DNA from: Leptothoe spongobia TAU-MAC 1115
Lineage (GTDB): Bacteria; Cyanobacteriota; Cyanobacteriia; Phormidesmidales; Phormidesmidaceae
Direction of reading: 5' to 3'
DNA length: 64,000 nucleotides
Assembly (NCBI RefSeq): GCF_018739885.1
Contig: NZ_JADOES010000016.1
Span: 35,445-99,444 of the forward strand
The position numbers were made by a program, and so were the translations under genes. This document shows, piece after piece, positions 10,001-20,300 of this stretch. The notes under the pieces are model-generated. The model ran no database searches, was not told where the DNA came from, and saw nothing but the letters and a program-made list of their open reading frames with translations. Each line of letters opens with the position of its first letter. Within the stretch, counting starts at the first letter, position 1.

Positions 10001-10906
10001 GTTTTAAGTGCTGCCGATTCAGCTTGTTATGCGGCAAAGAATAAAGGTCGAAACCGTATCCAAATCTATGAATCCCATGACTTGGAGCTGATCAATCAAC
10101 GAGGAGAACGACATTGGAGTCTTCAAATAAAACATGCCTTAGAAGAAAATCGATTTTGTTTATATCGCCAAGTGATTGCCTCTACCACCCATCCCCCTGA
10201 AACGGCTTATGAAGTACTTTTGAGAATGGTTGATAGCCAAGGAAATCTGATTACTCCAGAAATGTTTATCCCCGCTGCAGAGCGTTACAATTTGATGCCA
10301 GCGATTGATCGTTGGGTTATTAAAACTTTTTTAGATTATGTTGAACAAACTTTGACTGGATATGAGGATGAGACAATATCTGATATTCATGCCAATAAGC
10401 TTCACTTTATCAATCTTTCAGGCAATAGTATTGGGGATCCTCTATTCTTGGAATTCATTAAAGAAGAATTCAAACAGCATGATTTTTCTCTTCAAAACAT
10501 TGGGTTCGAAATCACGGAAACTACAGCAATTTCAAACTTACAACAAGCCACTCACTTTATCCACGAGTTGAAACAACTCGGTTGCCAATTCTCTTTGGAT
10601 GATTTTGGTAGTGGAATGTCTTCGTTTGGTTACCTCAAAAATCTGCCGGTTGATTACCTTAAAATTGATGGTCATTTTATAAAGGACATTATTGCAGATT
10701 CTGCCACTTATGCGATCGTAGAATCGATCAATCATGTTGGTCATGTTATGGGGCTTAAGACAATTGCAGAATATGTTGAAAATTATCCCCTTCGAGAATG
10801 CTTAGACAATATGGGGGTCGATTATGTGCAAGGTTTTGGTATTTCTCGACCGGCACCTATTATCTCTGTATCTAAATCGAGCCTTTATGAGTCTGAGTGT
10901 CCATAA
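7055..10906 (+). CDS. CBS-PAS-GGDEF-EAL c-di-GMP signalling protein
   Basis: This 1283-residue protein is predicted to make and/or break cyclic di-GMP. Two pairs of CBS domains come first (residues ~15-290, with repeated GILTERDIVR, GVVTQKSI, GIITERDIL and GIITQTSIL phrases), then a short coiled coil (~290-325). About four PAS/PAC sensor domains follow (~325-840). The GGDEF domain (~850-1000) has an intact RLGGDEFGILL. The EAL domain (~1010-1275) has EVLLRM in place of EALLR, with FINLSGNS, FEITET, LDDFGSG, YLKIDG, TIAEYVE and QGFGISRP. Key acidic and lysine residues are all present, so both activities are plausible. There is no transmembrane segment, so it is likely cytoplasmic and senses nucleotides (CBS) and small ligands or redox (PAS). 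It is the only large plus-strand gene in the window and converges on the NRPS gene 20 bases away. Confidence 0.92.
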   Translation: MIDPNLLIIQSNIKVLAALKQMGHNADINLELAQTNSSSSARIPKRSSYALVLESEELVGILTERDIVRLTAQKIDLASTAVSDVMTRQLITIQETELDNPFAALTIFRQHRIRHLPVLNAQKQVVGVVTQKSIRSSLKSRDLLRLRQVREVMSDNVVTAIPKATVLDLAQLMATHRVSCVVIVEDLASNGTSMLSPIGIITERDILRFQTLDLDLNMLEAQTVMSAPLVCMKPQDDLWKLNQTMERLHVRRLVVTDDRNVLVGIITQTSILTAIDPIEMQNTIMILQQEVEQLRNEQTQLLQEQNLQLENQVTETEERFRAIFNQTFQFIGLLNPDGILLETNQTALEFGGLKREDVINRPFWETHWWQISLETQQQLQAAITQAAQGEFIRYEVDIQGIHGKIITIDFSLRPVVDEAGSVKWLIPEGRNINDLKRTQEELKQSQKHYANLAEAAPVGIFQTDADGNCCYVNEQWCQIAGLSAEEAMGMGWVTGLHPDDRQRVAAEWYRAAQTNDLFRSEYRFQSLSSGQVTWVLGQSVSETDLNGQVNGYIGTIVNITERKQAELELAQNKANLEISVDQRTAELEVSRQRHADMYQKTPVMFHSIDWQGRIRHVSDYWLEKLGYTQDEVIGHKSTEFLTPESCHYAETVVLPEYFKTGVCSDIPYQIVTKGGQVIDVLLSANSHQDTSGQRMSLAVMVDVTASNQKLYREKELAQVTLQSIADAVITTDAQGYIEFINPVAEELTGWKAAEAQGVPLTQAFRIINEITRTSAENPVEKVLRDGQIAGLANHTALISKSGIEYSIEDSAAPIRNRAGDIIGAVMVFHDVTHARQLQRDLSWQASHDSLTELVNRQRFEQELDVALQSLIHDDQTHVLCFLDLDQFKIVNDTCGHTAGDELLRQVSQLLKKQIRAIDLLARLGGDEFGILLKQCSLEAAQAITQKVLSAVQDFRFVWQDKVFSIGVSIGLVSLDMESILTEVLSAADSACYAAKNKGRNRIQIYESHDLELINQRGERHWSLQIKHALEENRFCLYRQVIASTTHPPETAYEVLLRMVDSQGNLITPEMFIPAAERYNLMPAIDRWVIKTFLDYVEQTLTGYEDETISDIHANKLHFINLSGNSIGDPLFLEFIKEEFKQHDFSLQNIGFEITETTAISNLQQATHFIHELKQLGCQFSLDDFGSGMSSFGYLKNLPVDYLKIDGHFIKDIIADSATYAIVESINHVGHVMGLKTIAEYVENYPLRECLDNMGVDYVQGFGISRPAPIISVSKSSLYESECP

Positions 10907-10925
10907 GGATATCCTACAAACAATG

Positions 10926-13900
10926 TCACGCGGGTACTCTATTTATTTGCTGGTCCTTTATCTGAGTATAGGTATTTTGCGGAGATGGAAAAAAACCACA
11001 ATCAACAAAGTATTTGAGATGACGATCGAGGAGTGCGTTGTCTACTGGCGGACACACCAGGTTGCTACCTGCCAAAGCTTTCTGGGTATACCGATCATCG
11101 AATTGTGGTAAACGGTCTTCAAAATACATTTCGACCACGCTTAAGCCACAGTCAAGCTTTTCAACAAACAACGGTACAAACGGTGCGATGGGTACATCAG
11201 GACAATCGATGACATAGCGGGTAAGTTTCTCGCACCAATCGTCATATTCGCAACGCTCGATTGGATAGCCAATGACCCTCAGTCGTTCGATAACCTGCGA
11301 CATACCACCAGCACAGAGATTGGTGAGATGATAGGTTTGGCCAGTGGCCGCCTGGGTTGAGGCAATATGCACAATAAGTTCGCTGGCATAGTCAACCGGG
11401 AGCATATCGACACAGAAAAAATTCTTTGGGGCAATCCCGAGGTCGACAATGGCATGAAAAATACAGGGTGTGATCAGATCGTGGGTCTTCCATCGGCCAG
11501 TCTGACTATGGCCGGAGATGTCTTTTGGGCGATAAATAGTCACCGGTAACCCCTGCTGCTGGGCTGCGAAGAGAATTTGTTCAGATACCCATTTACTTTC
11601 GGTATATCCCATACAGATATCCTCTGGATTGGTAATTGGGTCATTTTCGTAAACTCGTTTGGCCCCATGAAACTGGGATACGGCCCCAACGGAGAGTGTT
11701 GATACGTAGTGTACAGGAGTTGTACAACCGTGGCTGGCTAAGCGGATAATCTCCTGGGTACCGTCTACATTAGCTCCCCGCAACGCAGAGTAAGGATACA
11801 TAAAATTGACTTGAGCACCGTTGTGCAAAATCAAATCAATGGTGTTTGCCAGGGTATTAAAACCTGCCTCAGAAAGGCCAAAGCGCGGTTTTGACAGATC
11901 GCCTGGGATAGGGATAATTCGATCTTGCCAATCCGACTCCGGTGAGAACATCGGAAAGCGAGCAAGGGCCTTTTCAATGCGAGCCCGTGCCTGAGCCACA
12001 TCGTCTCCACGGACTAAGCAATGAATCTGTGCTGTTGTACGGTGTAACAAAACTTGCAGTAGGGCGATACCCAAAAAGCCAGTTGCACCAGTGAGCAATA
12101 CCTCTGAAAATCCTCCTACCTGTTGCGAGCTGGCAGCTGAAATCTCTATCGAGGGATCCAACTGGGCCTCAGCGAAGAAATCTACTTGTTTATGTTTAGG
12201 CAGCTGTCCATGAGGGGCAACAAACTCGGTTAACCAAGCTGCATATCGTTTGACATCGGGATATTCCAAAAGTGCCCGTAGCAATTGGCCATTGGTCTCC
12301 AACGATAGACTAAAGTGTTGTTGAATATCGAGACACAGGGCAACGGCTAGTAGTGAATGTCCGCCCAGGGAGAAGAAGTCGTCATTCACACCTACGTGAT
12401 CGAGACGGAGATGATTGGCCCATAGCTGGCATAAATGTTGCTCATATGCCGTTCTTGGCAGCTCACCATCTGTTGCTGATAATCTCTGTTCAGGGGTTGG
12501 TGGTGGCAGGGCTTTGCGATCGATCTTGCCATGTGCCGTTATGGGTAAAGTGGTTAACACAATAAATCCTGCCGGTAGCATGTAGTCGGGCAACCGTGAC
12601 GATAAAAATGCTCGTAAGTGGTTATGGCTAATGTCTTTCTCATTAGCTACGACATAGGCCCATAAACACGTATTAGTCTTGTTCTCCGGGTGACAGATTA
12701 CAATCGCATCGCGAACTGCTGGATGGTCAACAAGGACTCGCTCGATTTCACCCAACTCAATACGAAAACCGCGAATCTTGACTTGATGATCTATGCGACC
12801 AAGGTATTGAATGTCTCCGTTGGGTAAATAGCGCCCCAGATCACCCGAGCGATAGAGGCGACGTCCACTGTCTGATACCAACGGATGTGCTACAAAGCGC
12901 TCCGCCGTGAGTTCCGGCAAATTTACATACCCCAGAGTCAGACCGCCACCACCCACATGAATTTCTCCTGGAATTCCGATTGGGACCGGCTGTTGATATT
13001 GATCGAGAAGACGCATTTCGAGATCGGGTATTGGACGGCCAATACAGCTGGTCTCGCCGCTCTCGATATCTGCCAGGCGAATTGGACGATAGGTGACATG
13101 CACGGTCGTCTCAGTAATACCGTACATATTGATGAGGGCGGGAGTTTGATCGCCATGGCGTTCAACCCATGGCTGTAAGGCTGATGGCTCCAGCGCTTCG
13201 CCACCAAAGATGATATACCGCAAGCATAGTTCAGCCTCTCCAACCCAGCGGGCATCAGCCAGCATCAACTGCTGAAAAGCTGATGGGGTCTGACACAACA
13301 CAGTGACCTTGTGTTTGCATAACAGTTGATGAAACGTATCGGGTGCCCGACTGGTTGCATGGGAGACAACGACCAATTGTCCTCCGTGCAAGAGTGCTCC
13401 GTACATTTCCCAAACCGCAAAATCAAAGGCAATCGAGTGAAAGAGACACCACACATCGCGCTCGTTGAACTGAAACCACTGTTCTGTAGCGGCCAAGAGA
13501 CGCATGACGTTGCCATGGCTTGCCAAAACCCCTTTGGGTTTCCCGGTGGACCCTGATGTGTAGATGATATAGGCACCACTATGGACATCAGTTAAGTGTA
13601 CAGGGGTAGCCTTGGCATATTGCGCCAGCATAGTACTGGCCTGGTCAAGACATAGGGGATTAATGTGCTGAGGCAAACGCGATAGGTGACATGAATGGGT
13701 GAGTACTAACGCGACGTTGGCATCCTTGAGAATAAATGACAAACGAGTCTCTGGATAGATGGGGTCTACGGGGACATAGATGCCACCAGCTTTGAGAATA
13801 CCGAGAATAGCCACCATCAGGTCAACACAGCGTTCCATGCACAGCCCTACAGGAATCGCAGGGCCCACTCCGTGGCTCTGGAGGTAGCAGGCCAGCTGAG

Positions 13901-16900
13901 AAGAAAGGGCATCTAGCTCACGATAGGTCAGTGATTGTTGTCTATCGTCTCCATCGATAACTGCGATCGCATCAGGTGTCCGCTGAGCCTGGGCAGAAAA
14001 CTGCTGATGCAGTGTTTCACTGACCGGGAAGTTGGCGCGTTTATCTCCCCACTTGGTCAACAGCGCTAGCTCAGTCACCGGGATATAGTCAATGGCCATC
14101 AGCGGCAGTAGCGGATCTGCCACAACATGCTCAACCAGGGTGCAATAATGCTGTGCAAGTCGCTCAATGGTTGCAGTCTCAAAGAGATCCGTATTGTACT
14201 CAAAGCGAAGCCGCACGCTGTCCAGCCATTCTTCGACTTCGACGGTTAGATCAAATTTAGAGGTACCACTGTGTAGATCGTACTGGTCGAAGCCCCAATC
14301 AGTCCTGTCGTTTGAGCACGCAGGCTCCATCACGAACATAAGCCGTACCAGGGGACTATTTTGGCTACGTTCCCACGGCAGTTGCTGTACTAGCCAGTCG
14401 AAGGGCACCTCGTGATTTTGTGCGTTTCGCAAAACATGATTGACGCGATTGAGCAATTCAGCAAAGCTGAGATTCCCAGACAGCTCGACACGCAGTGCTA
14501 ACGTATTCAGGAATTGGCCAAAGACACCTGCCAACGCAGGATGATTTCGTTCACTGGAAACTGTGCCAATAAGGAGATCCCCTGCGCTAGTGTAGCGATG
14601 GATCAGGGTTAGAAAGGCCGACAATAACGTTACGAAGGGTGTTACGCCATGCCGGTGACCAACTGACTGGACAGATTTCCATAGCGGTGCAGGTAGTTGT
14701 ATGCAATGAGATTTTCCACGAAATTGTGGCTGTGCAGATCGTAGCCGATCCCCTGGCAGCTGGGTTTCCTCCGCTCCTTCGAGAGTCTTTCGCCAATATG
14801 CGAGTCGCGCTGACAAATCTGTTTTCTCCAGGACTTGACGTTGCCAATGTGCATAATCCGCGTATTGAATGGGCAGTGCAGGCAGATCAGGTTTTTGCCC
14901 CAAAGTGCAACAATCATAGAGTACTGGCAATTCGCGACGCAGAATGCCAAAGATAGACTCCGCATCAATGGCAATATGATGAAACGCCAGGTAGAGACGT
15001 GATGTATCAGCATCAATGTGGACCAACAAACCGCGTATCATTAAATCTGTGGTCAGCTTAAACGGTGTCTGCAGCATCTTCTGGGCCGTGTGCCGTGCCA
15101 CTTGTTCTCGCTCCTGAGCCGATGGCAATGACTGCAGGTCTAGAACTGGAAGGTGGAAACGATACGAGGCTTGGATGGTCTGATACGGTTGTCCATTCTC
15201 GTCGATATGAATTGTTGTCCGAAGCACCTCGTGACGTCTGACAACATACTGCAGGGCCTGTTCCATCGCAGTTGTTGAGATCGCACCAGGCAGAGTCACC
15301 GTCAGGGGCTCATTGTAGAGGGGCATATGATCTAGTTGTTGCGCGATGAACCACATCCGCTGTTGTGCAAACGAAAGCGGTATGGAATCATGGCGAGGTA
15401 CAGCTTGCAATGGTATGTTGCCTGACTGTCCAAATTGAGCACTGATCTCGTCCGCTAGGACAGCGACAGTTCTAGCGGAGAAGAGCTGTCCTATATTGAT
15501 GGCGACTTGGAACTGGGTGTTGATTGCTGCAACCAATTCCGCTGCTAGTAGAGAGTCTCCACCTAGCTCAATAAAGTCATCAACAATACCAACCTGATCA
15601 ATATCTAGAACTGTAGCCCAAAGGTCAGCTAGCTGCTGTTGCAAGTCTGTGCAGGATGCCTGGAAGGTGGCAAACACTCCGGTTGCACCTCGTCCTAAAT
15701 TGGGTAGAGCCTTACGGTCAAGCTTGCCATTGGGGGTGAGTGGTAGTTCGTCGAGCGCCACATAAAAGGTGGGAATCATATGGGCCGGTAAACTACGTTG
15801 CAGAAACTGTCGCAATTCTGCTCCATTGGGAGGTGGTACTGAGTCAGCTACAAAGTAGGCCGCTAATTGGTTGCGATCGCTGGCGTCAGATCTGATGGCT
15901 ACCGCAACAGAATGAATACTTTCATGTTGTTCCAATACTGCCTCAATTTCACCTGGCTCAATGCGGTACCCACGAATTTTGATCTGGTTGTCAATCCGAC
16001 CCAAGAATTCCAAAACCCCATCTGAACGCCATCTTGCCCGATCTCCTGTTCGATACAAGGTAGGTTCAGCCAGATGGGGAGCTGCCACAAATCGCTTGGT
16101 AGTTTCCCCAGGGCGATTGAGATAACCGTGAGCCAGTCCATCCCCTGCGATACATAGTTCACCAGATTGCTCGCCAGCAACAGACCGTAATTGTGAGTCC
16201 AAAATGTAGACTCGTGTTTTAGAAATGGGACGGCCAATCGGAATCGTTTCTTCTTGTAGATCGGCTGGGGTAACCGTGTGTATGGTAGTAAATGTGGTGT
16301 TTTCAGTGGGACCATACCCATTTACTACGCGAGTGTTGGGGCAAGCTGCCAAAAATTTTTGAGCACACGTTGGCGAGAGCGTCTCACCGCCAACAATGAG
16401 CAGCTTGAGACCAACCAGGTCAGACAGCACGGTATGCGTCATCGCATGAAACAGAGCAGTGGTCAAAAAAGCACTGGTAATTTCATATTCTCGAATAGTC
16501 TCAGCCACCTGAGATACTGTTTTTACCTGAGGGGGGCAAACAACCAAATGTGCGCCATTTAACAAGGGACCCCAGATCTCCAGGGTCGAAGCATCAAACC
16601 CGATGGGGGCAAATTGTAGCCAAATTTCTGTATCGTCAAAGGGAGCCCAATTAGTTCCACAAACCAAGCGTATAACCCCCTTATGGGGTATGCAAACAGC
16701 TTTTGGGTGCCCTGTAGAACCAGACGTATAGAGAATGTATGCCAGATCGTCAGAATGGGTGTGATTAACTGGCGGTGTAGGGGTATAGTCCCCCTTAGCT
16801 AATACATCATCCAGGCAGAGTACGGTTCCCTCAAATTGTGGTATGTGATCCACAAATTTCCTCTCTACGAGAATGAGGGTTGGTTTAACCTCCGCCAACA

Positions 16901-17252
16901 TCAGCGTGATTCGCTCAGTGGGATAACCTGTATCTAATGGCAGATAAGCTCCTCCAGCTTTGAGGATAGCCAAGAGACCTGCCAATAGCTTTGGCGAGCG
17001 CTCGGCACAAATGGCAACTGGCGTGTTTCGATCTACACCGAGCTGACGGAGTTTGTAAGCCAGACGGTTTGTTTTGAAATCAAGCTCTCGATAGGTGATA
17101 GATTCGTCACCACAGGTTAGTGCTTTGCGCTCTGGATTTCGTGCAGCACACTCTGAGAACAGTTCATGAATACATTTGGAATGTGGATGGAGTTGTTGTT
17201 GCTCAGACAGTAATGACTTACCTAGATGAACCGATAGATGAACCGATGACAT
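10926..17252 (-). CDS. Dimodular NRPS with terminal thioester reductase (A-PCP-C-A-PCP-R)
   Basis: About 2108 residues from ATG 17252, which has an AGGGGGT box; a GTG six bases upstream is the alternative. Domains in order: A1 (~20-510; YILYTSGSTG, GYGPTENTT), PCP1 (~570; LGGDSLLAAE), C (~620-1060; active site HHIAIDA), A2 (~1090-1570; YIIYTSGSTGKPKG), PCP2 (~1630; LGGHSLLAV) and a reductive release domain (~1700-2090; LLTGATGFLG, then YTESK). It should join two amino acids and release the dipeptide by NAD(P)H reduction as an aldehyde or alcohol. Hand-aligned specificity residues read roughly DALFIGGTFK for A1 (hydrophobic residue likely) and DFWCIGMVHK for A2 (one change from the threonine-type DFWNIGMVHK). 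These codes are by eye. It lies 51 bases downstream of lanM on the same strand, an unusual pairing. Confidence 0.9.
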   Translation of the reverse strand: MSSVHLSVHLGKSLLSEQQQLHPHSKCIHELFSECAARNPERKALTCGDESITYRELDFKTNRLAYKLRQLGVDRNTPVAICAERSPKLLAGLLAILKAGGAYLPLDTGYPTERITLMLAEVKPTLILVERKFVDHIPQFEGTVLCLDDVLAKGDYTPTPPVNHTHSDDLAYILYTSGSTGHPKAVCIPHKGVIRLVCGTNWAPFDDTEIWLQFAPIGFDASTLEIWGPLLNGAHLVVCPPQVKTVSQVAETIREYEITSAFLTTALFHAMTHTVLSDLVGLKLLIVGGETLSPTCAQKFLAACPNTRVVNGYGPTENTTFTTIHTVTPADLQEETIPIGRPISKTRVYILDSQLRSVAGEQSGELCIAGDGLAHGYLNRPGETTKRFVAAPHLAEPTLYRTGDRARWRSDGVLEFLGRIDNQIKIRGYRIEPGEIEAVLEQHESIHSVAVAIRSDASDRNQLAAYFVADSVPPPNGAELRQFLQRSLPAHMIPTFYVALDELPLTPNGKLDRKALPNLGRGATGVFATFQASCTDLQQQLADLWATVLDIDQVGIVDDFIELGGDSLLAAELVAAINTQFQVAINIGQLFSARTVAVLADEISAQFGQSGNIPLQAVPRHDSIPLSFAQQRMWFIAQQLDHMPLYNEPLTVTLPGAISTTAMEQALQYVVRRHEVLRTTIHIDENGQPYQTIQASYRFHLPVLDLQSLPSAQEREQVARHTAQKMLQTPFKLTTDLMIRGLLVHIDADTSRLYLAFHHIAIDAESIFGILRRELPVLYDCCTLGQKPDLPALPIQYADYAHWQRQVLEKTDLSARLAYWRKTLEGAEETQLPGDRLRSAQPQFRGKSHCIQLPAPLWKSVQSVGHRHGVTPFVTLLSAFLTLIHRYTSAGDLLIGTVSSERNHPALAGVFGQFLNTLALRVELSGNLSFAELLNRVNHVLRNAQNHEVPFDWLVQQLPWERSQNSPLVRLMFVMEPACSNDRTDWGFDQYDLHSGTSKFDLTVEVEEWLDSVRLRFEYNTDLFETATIERLAQHYCTLVEHVVADPLLPLMAIDYIPVTELALLTKWGDKRANFPVSETLHQQFSAQAQRTPDAIAVIDGDDRQQSLTYRELDALSSQLACYLQSHGVGPAIPVGLCMERCVDLMVAILGILKAGGIYVPVDPIYPETRLSFILKDANVALVLTHSCHLSRLPQHINPLCLDQASTMLAQYAKATPVHLTDVHSGAYIIYTSGSTGKPKGVLASHGNVMRLLAATEQWFQFNERDVWCLFHSIAFDFAVWEMYGALLHGGQLVVVSHATSRAPDTFHQLLCKHKVTVLCQTPSAFQQLMLADARWVGEAELCLRYIIFGGEALEPSALQPWVERHGDQTPALINMYGITETTVHVTYRPIRLADIESGETSCIGRPIPDLEMRLLDQYQQPVPIGIPGEIHVGGGGLTLGYVNLPELTAERFVAHPLVSDSGRRLYRSGDLGRYLPNGDIQYLGRIDHQVKIRGFRIELGEIERVLVDHPAVRDAIVICHPENKTNTCLWAYVVANEKDISHNHLRAFLSSRLPDYMLPAGFIVLTTLPITAHGKIDRKALPPPTPEQRLSATDGELPRTAYEQHLCQLWANHLRLDHVGVNDDFFSLGGHSLLAVALCLDIQQHFSLSLETNGQLLRALLEYPDVKRYAAWLTEFVAPHGQLPKHKQVDFFAEAQLDPSIEISAASSQQVGGFSEVLLTGATGFLGIALLQVLLHRTTAQIHCLVRGDDVAQARARIEKALARFPMFSPESDWQDRIIPIPGDLSKPRFGLSEAGFNTLANTIDLILHNGAQVNFMYPYSALRGANVDGTQEIIRLASHGCTTPVHYVSTLSVGAVSQFHGAKRVYENDPITNPEDICMGYTESKWVSEQILFAAQQQGLPVTIYRPKDISGHSQTGRWKTHDLITPCIFHAIVDLGIAPKNFFCVDMLPVDYASELIVHIASTQAATGQTYHLTNLCAGGMSQVIERLRVIGYPIERCEYDDWCEKLTRYVIDCPDVPIAPFVPLFVEKLDCGLSVVEMYFEDRLPQFDDRYTQKALAGSNLVCPPVDNALLDRHLKYFVDCGFFPSPQNTYTQIKDQQINRVPA

Positions 17253-17309
17253 GGACACCCCCTAAAGCTTGACATCAAATTATCTATATCTATAGCCTCG
17301 AACGCTTGT

Positions 17310-20300
17310 TTACTCCCACAACAACACTGAAGGGATTTGCTCGTGGGCTAATCGCAATAACTGATAGCCGATGCCAGCGGTACCTTGGAAAAAGCCAGGA
17401 TTAAAAACAGACTTGGGTAAATTGGCAAATAGCTGATATGCACCTGCCTGTTGAGCACGAGCCACAACAGCCGTAGCTGTTTGTAGGGCCGTCTGTCGCC
17501 AGGGATGTTCTGTAAGCTCGATGTTGTTATTATTATTATAGTGCTGAGCGCCAGCGAGCAGGACCTCAGCCAGGCCCAGGTTACCGCAGCATAGGTGATC
17601 GGTACCTTTTACCCCCTGTTGTTGGGTGGTATGCAACGCAATTTTTAAGTCTTTTTCTAGCTCCACTGAGGAGACAAATTTCATCGCACCGATGCGGCCA
17701 AGGCCAATACCGGCAGCACCATGGCACCATTGCACGGGAAAGGTGGGCTGATTGTCCGAGAAAAAATCACGTAGATCTGGCCAGTTGGCCTGGGCCTGGG
17801 AAAAGAGACTACGCTCATAGGCCATGCCTTCCAGGGCAGCCTCTCGGTAGCGAAGGTCATTGGTAACCCCATAAAGACGCAATAGGGCATAGGCAATGCC
17901 GGTTGCCCCATGGGAGAAGCCTGTTAAGGGTTTTTCAAAGATAGTTTTCCATGCTCTGGGGCCTGCAATTGAGTCGGTCTGGTAGCTGAGCAGGTGATCA
18001 CCACAGGCAGCAGCCTGCTGCAGAACCGTCGCATCATCAGTGACCTGGTACAGGGGCAACAAACCCAGAATGCAGCCTGCAGCTCCCCCGATAATATCCA
18101 AGGTTTGGTCAGCGGCAATGAGTTCTGGGGTGATTGCTGTCGCTAGAGTTTGGGCATTGGCTAGCAATGTCTCATCGTTTAAGAATCGGCTAATTTTGAT
18201 AACGCTATAAATCAACGAGCCGACACCACCGGCACCGCCCAATCCCATCAGTCGTATATAGCGTTGCAGTGATAGCGTATCCATCACCTGGAGTCGGTCG
18301 GTTAAGGGCTGTATTACCCGTAGTGCTAAATCCTGGTAGTGAGAGTCTTGGGTCACCTGATACAGTGCGGCAAAGAACAGGGATACCCCACAGCGACCAT
18401 CATATAAACTGTCATTGAGCATCTGCTGTTGAAAACGTTCAGCCTGGGCCACAAACCCCATGCCAATCCAGTTGAGACTACCATTGGCATCCTGTAGTGC
18501 CCTGGCTTCTAGGTCTATGGCAATGTCTCGGGCGGCTTGTATTAGCTGCTGACGGCTTAATATAGGGCCATTACTGGTGGCCTCAGACTGGGTGTCATGG
18601 CCACCCGGTATCGTTGTTGGGTGGGCTACCTTTGCATAGAATGCTCCTTGAATAATGGCGACCTGTTGCGCCAGATTAGCCTCATTCAGGGTCTGAATCT
18701 GTGCGACAACGGCTTGATAGCTGGACTGCTTAAAATAATTGGTAATGGTACGACCATCATTGAGGGGGAAGACCGTATCACTGATATTGGCTGTAAAGAA
18801 AGGAATATCCAGCTGTTCCATTGCCTGTCGTTCGGACTGTAGCAGGGGCCAGGCATCCGGTTTGTCATTGGCGAGGACAAAGGCTCGGCTGAGGTGGTCT
18901 AGCTCGATGCTAAAGTCAACACCATACTTGAGATAGTCTGGGGTGCAGGCTTGACGCAACAAAATAAAGTAAATGCGAGTAGCCCGCAGAATAAATCGGA
19001 CCCGCTGATGTTGTAGGTTGACTAGGGGACCCTCGGTAGCCAGTAATTGCGATTTTTGCCCCATCAAGAAGTGGTACATTTGCTTAAACCCGTCCACAAT
19101 TTGATCTTGATAGTTATTGGAAGACAGGGGCATATCTTCGAGATGGGGGACATTTTTATTGATAGGCAAGGTCACTGTTTCGGAGCGCAGATGCATATTG
19201 TCGGTATTAATCGCGTACCAGCGCGGCAGTTTGTAGGTAGATTGGCTCTGCTCAGTGTAACCAAGACCACTAATATCATTGGCAATGCGCTGATCGGCAC
19301 TAAAGTCCCAACGGGGCAGGAGACCAGTGCGCAAGACTGAATCCCGAAAGAGCTGGGCCGACTCGGTATCCAGAATGTCCATCTCAGGAGAGTTTTCGAT
19401 TAAATTGGCATCATGGTGCAACAGGGTTTCCATGTCGATCAGCACCAGATGTTCGCCACTGGCAATTAAATTTTCATGGTGGCAGTCGGTACCCCGTAGC
19501 ACATAGATTAAACAGGACAACATGCCTGAGCGTTGGTAAAACTGTTCAACCGCATCGGCATCGGCGCAGGGTAAATGTTCAACAAATTCTACCCAGCCAT
19601 AGTGCTCACGGTTGAGTACCTGCAGTACCTTGAGATCTAGCAACTGGCTGTGGTGATTACACCAGGTGAGAAACTGATTCCAGGCAACTTCCATGCCCAG
19701 GTCTTTGGGTTTATATACGAGCTTGAGGCCTGAGTCGAAGGTGAGCAAGAATACGGTGCGGCCCTGATTGTGGGGATCAGATAGGGAGGTTTGAATGGTG
19801 TCGACTTTGCCCAGAAGGGTGGCGGTGGACTGTTCCGATAAGAATCGTTGTTGAATGTCTCCATAATCTTGGGTTAGCCGCTGAATAAATTCTGTTGTAG
19901 CGTCTACCCATAGGTCTACGGCAACGGCAACAAGACGTCCGAGGACTGGATAGGTTTGAAAGATATGGAGTAGGCCATCCTGTAATAGCTCCTGAACAAA
20001 CTGTTGATATTGGCTATTGGATTCGTCTGCTTCAGGATCGTCAATGCCCAGGAGGTTTAGCAGGTTTTGACCAAAGCTACGGTCTTTGGAGAATTCAAAG
20101 TTGAGGGTTTGGCTGCTCAAGCCAGAGAGTCGTTGCAGTAACGACCGTTCCAGGGCAGTGTAGGCTTGATCTGAAAGGATAGAAATTGGCAACGTGGCTG
20201 GGTTGAGCTGTGAGGCTCCTAGCCGGGTGAGTAATCGCTGTCGAGCGACGTGGATGGCAGGCAGCCAAATGTCTTCGAAGGGAATGGGGTGGTCTGGATC